A DNA stretch of 64,000 bases, from assembly GCF_001191005.1 (NCBI RefSeq), contig NZ_CP012201.1:5766001-5830000 (forward strand). The letters run 5' to 3'. A program made the translations under genes and the position numbers. This document shows, piece after piece, positions 1 through 6,948 of the stretch. The notes beneath the pieces are model-generated. The model ran no database searches, was not told where the DNA came from, and worked only from the letters and a program-made list of their open reading frames with translations. Every line of letters starts with the position of its first letter. Position 1 is the first letter of the stretch. This DNA is from Massilia sp. NR 4-1. GTDB taxonomy: Bacteria > Pseudomonadota > Gammaproteobacteria > Burkholderiales > Burkholderiaceae_D.

Positions 1-87
1 GAAACCTACGCCGGCAGCCGCAACCAGCCGCTCGAATACCAGAAATACGGCCGCACCGTCCTGCTGGGCGCCAACTACAAATTCTAA
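1..87 (+). CDS. C-terminal end of an outer-membrane beta-barrel protein, probably a TonB-dependent receptor (partial)
   Basis: The window opens inside a reading frame that runs to a TAA stop. The 28 visible residues end in GANYKF: a terminal phenylalanine after alternating polar and hydrophobic residues, which is the usual last beta strand recognised by the BAM complex. The TonB-dependent receptor assignment is inference from that ending and from the siderophore operon next door; any outer-membrane barrel would fit. It is followed directly by a strong terminator. Confidence 0.55.
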   Translation, partial: ETYAGSRNQPLEYQKYGRTVLLGANYKF

Positions 88-107
88 AAACTCTCCCGCA
101 ACGCTTT

Positions 108-135
108 AAAACCTCGCCCCGGCGAGGTTTTTTTT
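108..135 (+). terminator. Rho-independent terminator after the receptor fragment
   Basis: A 10-bp perfect stem (108-117 with 122-131) has a 4-nt loop and runs into a stretch of eight T residues. It sits 20 bases after the stop codon of the upstream gene. Confidence 0.9.
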
Positions 136-143
136 CGCCGACA

Positions 144-198
144 GCCGAGCCCGTGTCCGATTTTGGGGCCAGACCCCAAAATCGGACACGGGCTCGGC
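144..198. repeat. Perfect 25-bp inverted repeat with 5-nt loop (dispersed palindrome, copy 1)
   Basis: Bases 144-168 are the exact reverse complement of 174-198, with CCAGA between them. The arms contain GTGTCCGATTTTGGGG. It lies between the convergent ends of the receptor fragment and the DUF3325 gene, so it could act as a terminator for the minus-strand operon, although no T tract follows. Two related palindromes with a TGTCC arm occur at 22251 and 57017. Confidence 0.85.
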
Positions 199-205
199 CG
201 CTGGC

Positions 206-553
206 TTATGCGGCGAGGAAGGTGAGCATGGCGAACGCGGCGGAGAGCAGGGCGCTGCGGCCGGTCAGGCGGGGTGCGTAGGAGAGCAGGAGGACGAGGG
301 CGATGGCGGCGGCCGTCAGTCCGCCTAGCCAGAGCAGGATGCCGTGGCCGACGCTGCCGTCGCGCAGGGCTGCGGAGAAGGCGAGCAGCAGCGCCAGGCC
401 GCCGCCCATGCGCAGGCTGCGGCAGACGGCGGCGGGCGGCGTGGCGCCGCGTCCGTGGATGTCGGCGTAGTGCCGTTCCATGGCCAGCGAGAGGGCGGCC
501 AGGCCGGTGAAACAGAAGGCAAACATCGCCGCCATGTTCAGGATGCCGCTCAT
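206..553 (-). CDS. DUF3325-type small membrane protein of an iron-uptake operon
   Basis: A 115-residue, strongly hydrophobic protein with about three membrane segments. The size, the start MSGILNMAAMFAF and the position after a PepSY gene fit the DUF3325 family, which accompanies siderophore receptors in beta- and gammaproteobacteria. The function is unknown; inner-membrane handling of iron or siderophore is inference from context. An ATG at 553 is preferred over the longer frame because it overlaps the upstream stop codon by four bases (ATGA), which implies translational coupling. It is the last gene of the operon that starts at 4735. Confidence 0.7.
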   Translation of the reverse strand: MSGILNMAAMFAFCFTGLAALSLAMERHYADIHGRGATPPAAVCRSLRMGGGLALLLAFSAALRDGSVGHGILLWLGGLTAAAIALVLLLSYAPRLTGRSALLSAAFAMLTFLAA

Positions 554-2172
554 GCCGCCTCCTGCATCGTTTTTGCATTCGCGGCAGCGGCGGCGGGACG
601 GGCGGCTTTGGCCTGCCCGCGGCCCAGGCGCCATGCGGCATAGCCAAGCCCGGCGCCAAGCAGCAGCACGGTCAGATCAAAGCCGGCCAGCGCCCAAGCG
701 CCTTGCTGCAGCGTGACGCCAAGGTGGGCTTGGCTCGTAAAGAAGTTCACCAGCGGCAGCGCCATGAAGGCAAAGGCGCCGGCGCCAAGCTGGATGCGCC
801 ACATGGCGCGGTTCGGCATCAATTGGGCCAGCAAGGCCGCAATGCCCCAGACCGCGAAGAAGACAGTGATCTCGCTTTCGGCGCGTTCCGCCATCCCCAC
901 CGGCAGCAGGCGGTTGGCCCAGAAGTAGGCGGCGTAAGCGATCGGCAAACCGGCGATGGCGCCGATATTCAGCGCCTCCACCAGGCGCGTGCCAAAGCCG
1001 ATGCGTCCACCCGCCTTCAGTACCTTGGCCTGGCGCTGGCGGCTCTTGACCGCCCACAGCAGCGCGCCCGTGGCCACCATTGCGCATCCGGCCAGACCGG
1101 AGATGAAGAACAGGGCGCGCAGCAGCGGACCGGCAAAGCGTGCCAGGTGCAGGCCATACATCACGCCATGCGTGCTGCCGCTGTCGATCAGCTCATCGCC
1201 GAATGTCGAGAGCAGGGCGCCGGTCTTACCGTCGAACTGCATGGCCGGCTGTTTGTGCGACAGATTCTTGCCGGCCGCGCGGGTGATCGATACGGTGGCG
1301 TTGGCGTCGTTCGGCGCGGTGATGGAAATCGAGCCGGCGTGCTGGCCTTGCCAATGCTTCTCCGCCTGTTCCAGCATGGGGCGCAGCGGCGCCAGCGGCG
1401 CGGCCTCGCCGGAAGCCTTGCGCGGCTTGCCTGCGCTGGGGAAGACTTCGGCGCTGAAGGTGTCGTGGTCGCCCTTGTATGCAACCGTGGAGGCGGCAGG
1501 CATGAACATGAACATCAGCGTCACCAGCCCGGTGTAGGTGATCATCAGGTGATAGGGCAGGGCCAGTACGGCGGTGGCGTTGTGCGCATCGAGCCAGGAG
1601 CGCTGTCCTTTGCCGGGACGGAAAGTGAAGAAGTCCTGGAAGATGCGGCGGTGCGTGATGACGCCGCTGATGATGGCCACCAGCATGAACATGGCGCATA
1701 CGCCGACGATCCAGCGCGCCGTCAGCGGCGACATATAGTGCAGATCGAAGTGCAGGCGATAAAGGAATTCACCGCCGCGCGTTTCGCGTGCTTCGGCCGC
1801 TTCCGCGCCGGTGGCGGGATCGATCAGCATGTTCTTGAAGCGGCGCCGGCCTTTCTTCTCGCCTTCGCCTTCCTTCTCCTTGGGCGACCAGCCGATGCGT
1901 GTTGCCGGCGCGCGTTCGGTCGGCAGCGTGATGAACCAGCGCGAGGCATCCGGCGCCTTTTGCTGCAAGGCCTGGATGGCGGTCTCGGTGGCCTGCGCCA
2001 CCGGCACCGGTGTCATGGCCGATGCGTGCAGCTCGGGCTTCATCCACAGCGTGATCTCGTCGCGGAAGTAGGTCGCCGTGCCGGCGCTGAAAACGAGGAA
2101 CAGCACCCAGCAGACCAGCAGCCCGGTCCAGGTATGCAGCCATGCCATCGACTGGCGGAATCCTTCTTTCAT
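550..2172 (-). CDS. PepSY-associated membrane protein, siderophore-operon type (PiuB-like)
   Basis: A 540-residue protein with an N-terminal membrane helix (start MKEGFRQSMAWLHTWTG), a large periplasmic part and several C-terminal membrane helices. The WLHTWTGLL opening and the HRRIFQDFFTFRP stretch are typical of PepSY-TM proteins, some of which (such as FsrB and PiuB) act as inner-membrane reductases in ferric-siderophore use. That activity is known for relatives and only inferred here. Both ends overlap neighbours by four bases (ATGA at 550-553 and 2169-2172), so translation is probably coupled through the operon. The longer in-frame start at 2274 would run far into the DUF3649 gene and was rejected. 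Confidence 0.8.
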   Translation of the reverse strand: MKEGFRQSMAWLHTWTGLLVCWVLFLVFSAGTATYFRDEITLWMKPELHASAMTPVPVAQATETAIQALQQKAPDASRWFITLPTERAPATRIGWSPKEKEGEGEKKGRRRFKNMLIDPATGAEAAEARETRGGEFLYRLHFDLHYMSPLTARWIVGVCAMFMLVAIISGVITHRRIFQDFFTFRPGKGQRSWLDAHNATAVLALPYHLMITYTGLVTLMFMFMPAASTVAYKGDHDTFSAEVFPSAGKPRKASGEAAPLAPLRPMLEQAEKHWQGQHAGSISITAPNDANATVSITRAAGKNLSHKQPAMQFDGKTGALLSTFGDELIDSGSTHGVMYGLHLARFAGPLLRALFFISGLAGCAMVATGALLWAVKSRQRQAKVLKAGGRIGFGTRLVEALNIGAIAGLPIAYAAYFWANRLLPVGMAERAESEITVFFAVWGIAALLAQLMPNRAMWRIQLGAGAFAFMALPLVNFFTSQAHLGVTLQQGAWALAGFDLTVLLLGAGLGYAAWRLGRGQAKAARPAAAAANAKTMQEAA

Positions 2173-2480
2173 GGCAGGCTCCGATACAGTGCGTAGGCGA
2201 TGCCGCCCATGATGGCGGACGGCAGCAGCAATCCGAGCCAGGCGCGCGCGGCGCTGCGGGCGGCAAAGGCCCACAGCACGGCGCAGGTCAGCAGGGCGAA
2301 AGAGAGCAGTGTGGAATTGACGACGGCATCGGCGCGCGAAGCGCCCATGGCGGGCAGCGCGAGCGCCAGCAGCGATGCGGCGGCGGAGGTGGCCAAGTAG
2401 CCCCCCAGCACCGCCGCCAGCGTGCGCGAGGCGATGCCGGCGCGGTAGCTGGCGTTTTCCGAAAGTGTCGGCAGACGCAT
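2169..2480 (-). CDS. DUF3649-type small membrane protein of the iron operon
   Basis: A 103-residue protein with three or four hydrophobic segments. It starts MRLPTLSENASYRAG, and its length and place between a TonB receptor and a PepSY gene match DUF3649 proteins (often labelled iron transporter). The start at 2480 has a good GAGGAG ribosome-binding site. The frame continues upstream without a stop, but that extension lies over the end of the receptor region and has no site. Its stop overlaps the PepSY start. The exact role is unknown; inner-membrane partner for siderophore uptake is inference. Confidence 0.7.
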   Translation of the reverse strand: MRLPTLSENASYRAGIASRTLAAVLGGYLATSAAASLLALALPAMGASRADAVVNSTLLSFALLTCAVLWAFAARSAARAWLGLLLPSAIMGGIAYALYRSLP

Positions 2481-2566
2481 GGGGAACTCCTCGGCTTGGA
2501 ATAAAAAAAGGACAGAGAGCTGATTGGGGAGTACTCCCTGTCCCGAAAGGGTGGTCTTTACATGCC

Positions 2567-4735
2567 TTACCAGGTATAGCGTGCGGTAAGGGCGGCGGTA
2601 CGGCGCTGTCCGTAGAAGCAGTCGCCGCGGTTCAGACAGGTGGTGATCTGCACCTTGTCCGTCAAATTCGTTACGTTCAGGGCCAGGCGCCATGGGCCGG
2701 ATTCATACGACAGCATGGCGTCGAGCAGGGTGGCCGACGGCGTGACGATATCGTCCATGCCATCCCACGATTTGCCCACGTAGCGCACACCGCCGCCGGT
2801 GCTGAAGCCGGAGCGTCCGGCCAGCGCGAACTTGTGCGTCAGCCACGCGGAGGCGCTGTGCTTCGGCGTGCTGCTCACGCGCTTGCCCAGGTCCGGGCCA
2901 TTGCTGCGCGAAACGGTGGCGTCGGTGTAGGCATAGGAGGCGATCCAGTCCCAGCTATGGTTGATGGCGCCGGTGCTTTCCAGCTCCAGACCGCGCACCT
3001 TCACCTCGCCCACCTGGATGCTGTTGGTCGGGTTGCTTGGATCGGTTGTCTTGCGGTTCTGGTCGCGCAGATCGTAGATGGCCAGCGTGGTCGTCATATT
3101 GCGGCCGGCCGGCTGCCACTTCAGGCCCGCTTCCCACTGCTTGCCGCGCTGCGGCACGAAAGGCTTGTTGTTCAGATCCACGCCGCCCAGCGGCTGGAAG
3201 GATTCGGCGTAGCTGATATATGGCGACCAGCCGCTGTCCGCAATGTAGAGCAGGCCGGCGCGGCGCGTATTGGCCTTGTCGTCGGTGCGAGCGGCGGGGC
3301 GGCCCTCGATATCGTTCTGCACCGAATCGTGGCGCCAGCCCAGTTGCGCCACCCATTTCTGCGCGATCTTCATCTGGTCCTGAACGTACAGGCCTTTCTG
3401 ATGCAGGTTTGTGGTCGGCTGGTGCAGCATCGGGCCGGGGCGGGTGAAGTTGCCATACACCGGCGCATACACGTCGATGGCCGGAGCAGCCACACGCGCT
3501 GCAGCTTGGCGCGTTTCCGCGCGCTGCACATCGAAGCCCACCAGCAGGGTGTGCTCGACGGGACCGGTCTTGAAGTGCGATTCCAGCTGGGTGTCGATCA
3601 GGGTGGAATCCAGCTCATTGAGCTGCTGGACCAGATCGCGGTTCACGGTACGCTGGTCGGCATTGAAGACGGGGCGCGCCGGGCGGCCGGTTTTCTTGTC
3701 GGCGGCGAAGCTGGTGTAAATGCTGCGGTAATCGACCTCGCTCTCGCTACGGCGCAGATTCTGGCGCAGCGTGATGCTGTCGTTGAACTTGTGGCTGAAC
3801 ATATAGGCCAGCATTTTCTGCTTGGTGTTATACGCGTCCCAACCCGGTTCGCTGATGAAGGTATCGGTCGGAATCTGGCCGTATTTGGACGGCTGCAGCG
3901 TGCCTCGCCATGGGAAGAAGCCGATCATCGAGCCGCTTTCATCCTTCTGGTACTGGCCCATCAAGGTCAGCGAGGTATTCGCATCGGGCGCCCAGGTCAG
4001 GGAAGGGGCCAGCACTTTGCGGTCGTCGGCAACGTGCTTTACCTGGGTATCGCTGTCGCGGCCCACGGCCACGATGCGCGCCATCCAGTGGCCCCGCTGG
4101 TCCAGCACCTGATTCACGTCGGCCGAAATCTGCTTGCGATTATGGCTGCCGATTTGCACCTGCACTTCGCGGCGGTCCTGCGCCTGCGGGGTTTTCGACA
4201 CCATGTTCACGATGCCGCCAATGCCGCCCTGGCCATACAGCACCGACGAAGGACCGCGCAGCACTTCCACTCGCTCCAGCGTGAACGGGTCGGGACGGGC
4301 GTTGTTATAGAAGCCGAAGTTGGTCTGCAGGCCGTTCAGCATCTGCGTCGACGAACCGCCGCGCGCGCTGATGCTGTCGCCGCGGCTGTCGAAGTAGCTC
4401 GACACCATGCCCGCGCTGTAGCCCACGGTCTGGCGCAGCGTTTGCGCGCCCTGCGCCTCGAACTGCTCGCGCAGCACCACGCTGATGGCCTGCGGCGTTT
4501 CAATCAGCGGCGTATCGGTCTTGGTGGCGGCGCCCGCGCGCTTGGCATTGAAGCCCACATCACCGTCCTCGCGGCGGCCTTCGACCTTGATCACGGCCAT
4601 GGTGGCCTCGGCGGCTTCGCCATTCGCGTCTGCCGTGTCGGCGCCGCGCGCCTGGGCAACGCCGCCGCCAGCGGCCAGCAGCAGCGCGCAAGCGGCTGCC
4701 AGGGGAGTGAGTTTGATCTGATGCGGGTACGCCAT
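2567..4735 (-). CDS. TonB-dependent ferric-siderophore receptor
   Basis: A 722-residue outer-membrane receptor. A signal peptide of about 30 residues is followed by a plug domain with the family hallmarks TPQAISVV, SARGGSS and ERVEVLRGPSSVLYGQ, then a long 22-strand barrel region ending in an aromatic residue (RYTW). It should import a ferric siderophore into the periplasm using TonB energy. The plug sequence resembles ferrichrome/ferrioxamine-type receptors, but the ligand cannot be read from sequence. It is the first gene of a four-gene operon with DUF3649, PepSY and DUF3325 genes. A Fur-type palindrome lies about 60 bases upstream, so iron repression is expected. Confidence 0.92.
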   Translation of the reverse strand: MAYPHQIKLTPLAAACALLLAAGGGVAQARGADTADANGEAAEATMAVIKVEGRREDGDVGFNAKRAGAATKTDTPLIETPQAISVVLREQFEAQGAQTLRQTVGYSAGMVSSYFDSRGDSISARGGSSTQMLNGLQTNFGFYNNARPDPFTLERVEVLRGPSSVLYGQGGIGGIVNMVSKTPQAQDRREVQVQIGSHNRKQISADVNQVLDQRGHWMARIVAVGRDSDTQVKHVADDRKVLAPSLTWAPDANTSLTLMGQYQKDESGSMIGFFPWRGTLQPSKYGQIPTDTFISEPGWDAYNTKQKMLAYMFSHKFNDSITLRQNLRRSESEVDYRSIYTSFAADKKTGRPARPVFNADQRTVNRDLVQQLNELDSTLIDTQLESHFKTGPVEHTLLVGFDVQRAETRQAAARVAAPAIDVYAPVYGNFTRPGPMLHQPTTNLHQKGLYVQDQMKIAQKWVAQLGWRHDSVQNDIEGRPAARTDDKANTRRAGLLYIADSGWSPYISYAESFQPLGGVDLNNKPFVPQRGKQWEAGLKWQPAGRNMTTTLAIYDLRDQNRKTTDPSNPTNSIQVGEVKVRGLELESTGAINHSWDWIASYAYTDATVSRSNGPDLGKRVSSTPKHSASAWLTHKFALAGRSGFSTGGGVRYVGKSWDGMDDIVTPSATLLDAMLSYESGPWRLALNVTNLTDKVQITTCLNRGDCFYGQRRTAALTARYTW

Positions 4736-4796
4736 ACCTTGAAGTCCTGTGATGCGAAAAGGCTGGCGATGCGGAGTGCGGCTGGCTATTCGTGAA

Positions 4797-4811
4797 TGAG
4801 AATTATTCTCA
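4797..4811. promoter_or_regulatory. Fur box upstream of the siderophore receptor
   Basis: TGAGAAT-T-ATTCTCA is a perfect 7-1-7 inverted repeat. This is the arrangement of the Fur consensus TGATAAT-N-ATTATCA with one symmetric change per arm. It lies 62 bases upstream of the receptor start and well placed to block its promoter when iron is plentiful. Confidence 0.88.
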
Positions 4812-4943
4812 ATTGTAGCGGGGAATTATCCAGCTGGCAAGGCTGTATCATCGGCTTCGTCATGGGCGGAAGATTGCCTTCGATCAAAATTCCCATCTGT
4901 GCAGCAGCTAGAGTGAAGTTTCCAGGACGCAAAGGAGACTGCC

Positions 4944-6035
4944 ATGGCTCGTGCGGTGATCTGCAAAGGTGATCCGACCTCTCATGGGGGAAAGGTTCTC
5001 GAAGGGAATGAGGACGCCACTATCGACGGCCGTCCTATTGCACAGCAGGGACATCAAACCTGGTGCCCGCAATGCAAAGGGAAATTCCCGATCAATGATG
5101 GGCTGGACTTCCATACATTTGCAGGAATAGGCACGGCCGTTGAAGGCATGAAGACGGCTTGCGGTGCGATCTTGATCGCCACCCAGCATCAGATGACCAT
5201 CGAGGATCAGTCCGGCGCCGGCAGCGCCGCAAATGACGCGCCTGCGAAGAGTCCGGGCGAGTCCGAAGGGCAGGAAACCTCGGCCGCATTGTCGGAATGG
5301 GATGCAGACGTTCTTCCAGGCGCATCTTCAGTGATCGATGGCCTGAATTATGCGGCCGCCGGCAGTGCATCCCAAATGCTTCATACGGCCCAGGCGGGAG
5401 GACATTACTATCTTCCCTTAATGCTCGGGAAAATGGTCGGTCTTTCTGATGAACGCAGCAGAGCCATCGCAGCTTATTCCCAGTTCCCGGACCAGGTATC
5501 TGCCCTGGATGGCTACACGAATGGGGTTCGAAGCAAGATGGCAGGGCGGAATTACGAGCCTGCCCAGATTGGAGAATATTCGGAGCGCGCAATTCATGCA
5601 CTAAATGGCAGGAGTACTGGCGAGAATCTGACTTTCTACCAAAAGGAAATCGCCAACTATAAAGATGATGATGCGCGAGTCGGCATCGCCATGCACGGTT
5701 TGGTGGATTCGATCTTTCACTCCCGTTCTGTTAATGGCGTCAACCTTACTTATGAAGCTCCCCTTGGTCATGGGTTGCACGGCAGTGAACCAGATTACAT
5801 TTCGGAAGATCAGGCGCGAGGTGCAGCAGGACAGCTGATGAGTGCATTCGAGACCGTAGGAGGTGTACGTTTGAGCGACGAGCAGAAGGCTCAAGCCATG
5901 GCTTCGGTGAATGCAGCACTTAGTCGAGCGCGAGCGCTCACAATTGAAGAAGGCCTCCATTTCAGCCGGATGGATGAGTTTTATGGGGCTGGGGCGGCGA
6001 TTCTCTACCGAAACAAAACGAACGAATGGAGCTGA
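4944..6035 (+). CDS. PAAR-domain protein with C-terminal putative metal-dependent toxin domain (candidate type VI effector)
   Basis: A 363-residue protein. Residues 1-90 form a PAAR-type spike tip (ICKGDPTSHGG, then CPQC and KTACGAILIA), the piece that caps VgrG in type VI secretion. After a polar linker (about 88-120) comes a helical domain with clustered metal-ligand-like residues: YSQFPDQ (178-184), HGLVDSIFH (251-259) and LGHGLHGSEPD (274-284). This spacing resembles zinc-dependent phospholipase C/P1-nuclease-like or DUF6765 proteins. The family link is by eye, so the toxin activity is inference. An AAAGGAG site precedes the ATG. The next gene starts inside its last codons. No hcp, vgrG or other type VI gene is in the window, so this is an orphan effector cassette. 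Confidence 0.75.
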   Translation: MARAVICKGDPTSHGGKVLEGNEDATIDGRPIAQQGHQTWCPQCKGKFPINDGLDFHTFAGIGTAVEGMKTACGAILIATQHQMTIEDQSGAGSAANDAPAKSPGESEGQETSAALSEWDADVLPGASSVIDGLNYAAAGSASQMLHTAQAGGHYYLPLMLGKMVGLSDERSRAIAAYSQFPDQVSALDGYTNGVRSKMAGRNYEPAQIGEYSERAIHALNGRSTGENLTFYQKEIANYKDDDARVGIAMHGLVDSIFHSRSVNGVNLTYEAPLGHGLHGSEPDYISEDQARGAAGQLMSAFETVGGVRLSDEQKAQAMASVNAALSRARALTIEEGLHFSRMDEFYGAGAAILYRNKTNEWS

Positions 6036-6379
6036 ATTTTCGTAAGGTGGTAACGGAAATGCTGGGGGCGGAAATGAAGCCTCTTTCTCCGACTGAAGAT
6101 CTGCCGATACCGTTCTGGCGCGGAAAAATCACTTATGAAGAAACCGTGGCGGAAACCCGGCATTTTTTAGGCGGCACTGAAGAGGAGGCCCGTATCTTTG
6201 CCAGTAGAGGAATGCAGGCAGCACAAGATATTCTGCAGGATTTTTCCCAAACATCACCTGCCTTCTCTAAATATAAGAATATGAAAATTGATCAAATATA
6301 TGACACAAAAATATGGTCCTTGAAAGGTATCGTGCCTGGATATCAGGTTGGCACACCTTCTTCAAGTATTAAATTCTGA
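6026..6379 (+). CDS. Hypothetical protein, candidate immunity or accessory protein for the PAAR effector
   Basis: A 117-residue protein that I do not recognise. It has no signal peptide or membrane segment and is mixed charged. Its ATG lies within the last ten bases of the PAAR gene, so it is translationally coupled. The DNA is clearly richer in A and T than the surrounding chromosome, for example around 6265-6320, which suggests acquired DNA. Immunity or chaperone function is inferred only from position; a detached C-terminal extension of the effector, displaced by frameshift, is another possibility. Confidence 0.6.
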   Translation: MELNFRKVVTEMLGAEMKPLSPTEDLPIPFWRGKITYEETVAETRHFLGGTEEEARIFASRGMQAAQDILQDFSQTSPAFSKYKNMKIDQIYDTKIWSLKGIVPGYQVGTPSSSIKF

Positions 6380-6405
6380 GGGAGTTTTTTCAAGGAGGTA
6401 TCGAT

Positions 6406-6894
6406 ATGTCATGCTCATACATGAAAATGATTACTTTGTATTTCTTTGTTTTCTTGGTTGCTGGATGCGGCTCAACTACCGGAGGGGACTCAAAATCATA
6501 TGCGCAGTTGTGGGAAGAAACAGTCAGGCAAGCAGACACCTTGATGGCGATCGAAAGGGAATTTGAAAAAGCGCATCACTTCAACGGGGAAGTTGCGCAG
6601 ACGGCAATGCGCCAGTTAAGCAACGAGGGGTTCCAATGTGCTCTAAGATATAAAATGCTGCCTACCTTGGCAAAGGGGAGCATAGACCGCTTCACTATTG
6701 AAAACGTGCCCATGATTTATTGTTCAAAGCTTCATGCGAAGCAAGGCCCTGACGATACATGTCGCACTTTCTGGGCTGCTTTTGAGGTGAATTGGCAAGA
6801 CCCTGCGCTGCCGCCTGAAGTATTGGAAGCGGAGTTTGTCAGCAGCACGATAAAGAAAGAGATGTATTTTTGCCGTTCCACTGATCATGGATGA
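6406..6894 (+). CDS. Small lipoprotein, candidate periplasmic immunity protein
   Basis: A 162-residue protein with a lipoprotein signal: hydrophobic residues 8-18, then lipobox VAGC with the lipidated cysteine at 21. The start is fixed by a perfect AAGGAGGT site six bases before the ATG. The mature part has five further cysteines (FQCALRY, IYCSKLH, DTCRTF, YFCRST among them), suggesting periplasmic disulfides. It is co-directional with the PAAR effector and shares its lower GC content. Periplasmic lipoproteins commonly neutralise type VI toxins that act in the periplasm or on membranes, so immunity is a reasonable but unproven reading. No family recognised. Confidence 0.65.
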   Translation: MSCSYMKMITLYFFVFLVAGCGSTTGGDSKSYAQLWEETVRQADTLMAIEREFEKAHHFNGEVAQTAMRQLSNEGFQCALRYKMLPTLAKGSIDRFTIENVPMIYCSKLHAKQGPDDTCRTFWAAFEVNWQDPALPPEVLEAEFVSSTIKKEMYFCRSTDHG

Positions 6895-6900
6895 TGGCCG

Positions 6901-6935
6901 AGATTTCGTCCGGCTCCCAGTGCCGGACGAAATCT
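6901..6935. terminator. Hairpin between convergent genes
   Basis: A perfect 14-bp stem (6901-6914 with 6922-6935) with a 7-nt loop lies between the convergent lipoprotein and M2 peptidase genes. There is no strong T tract on either side, so termination is likely but not certain. Confidence 0.65.
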
Positions 6936-6948
6936 GCTTACTCAAGCA

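Noticed and set aside
703..4795. Long plus-strand open frames opposite the PepSY and TonB receptor genes
   Set aside because: Antisense shadows; the minus-strand genes have family motifs, coupled starts and a Fur box.
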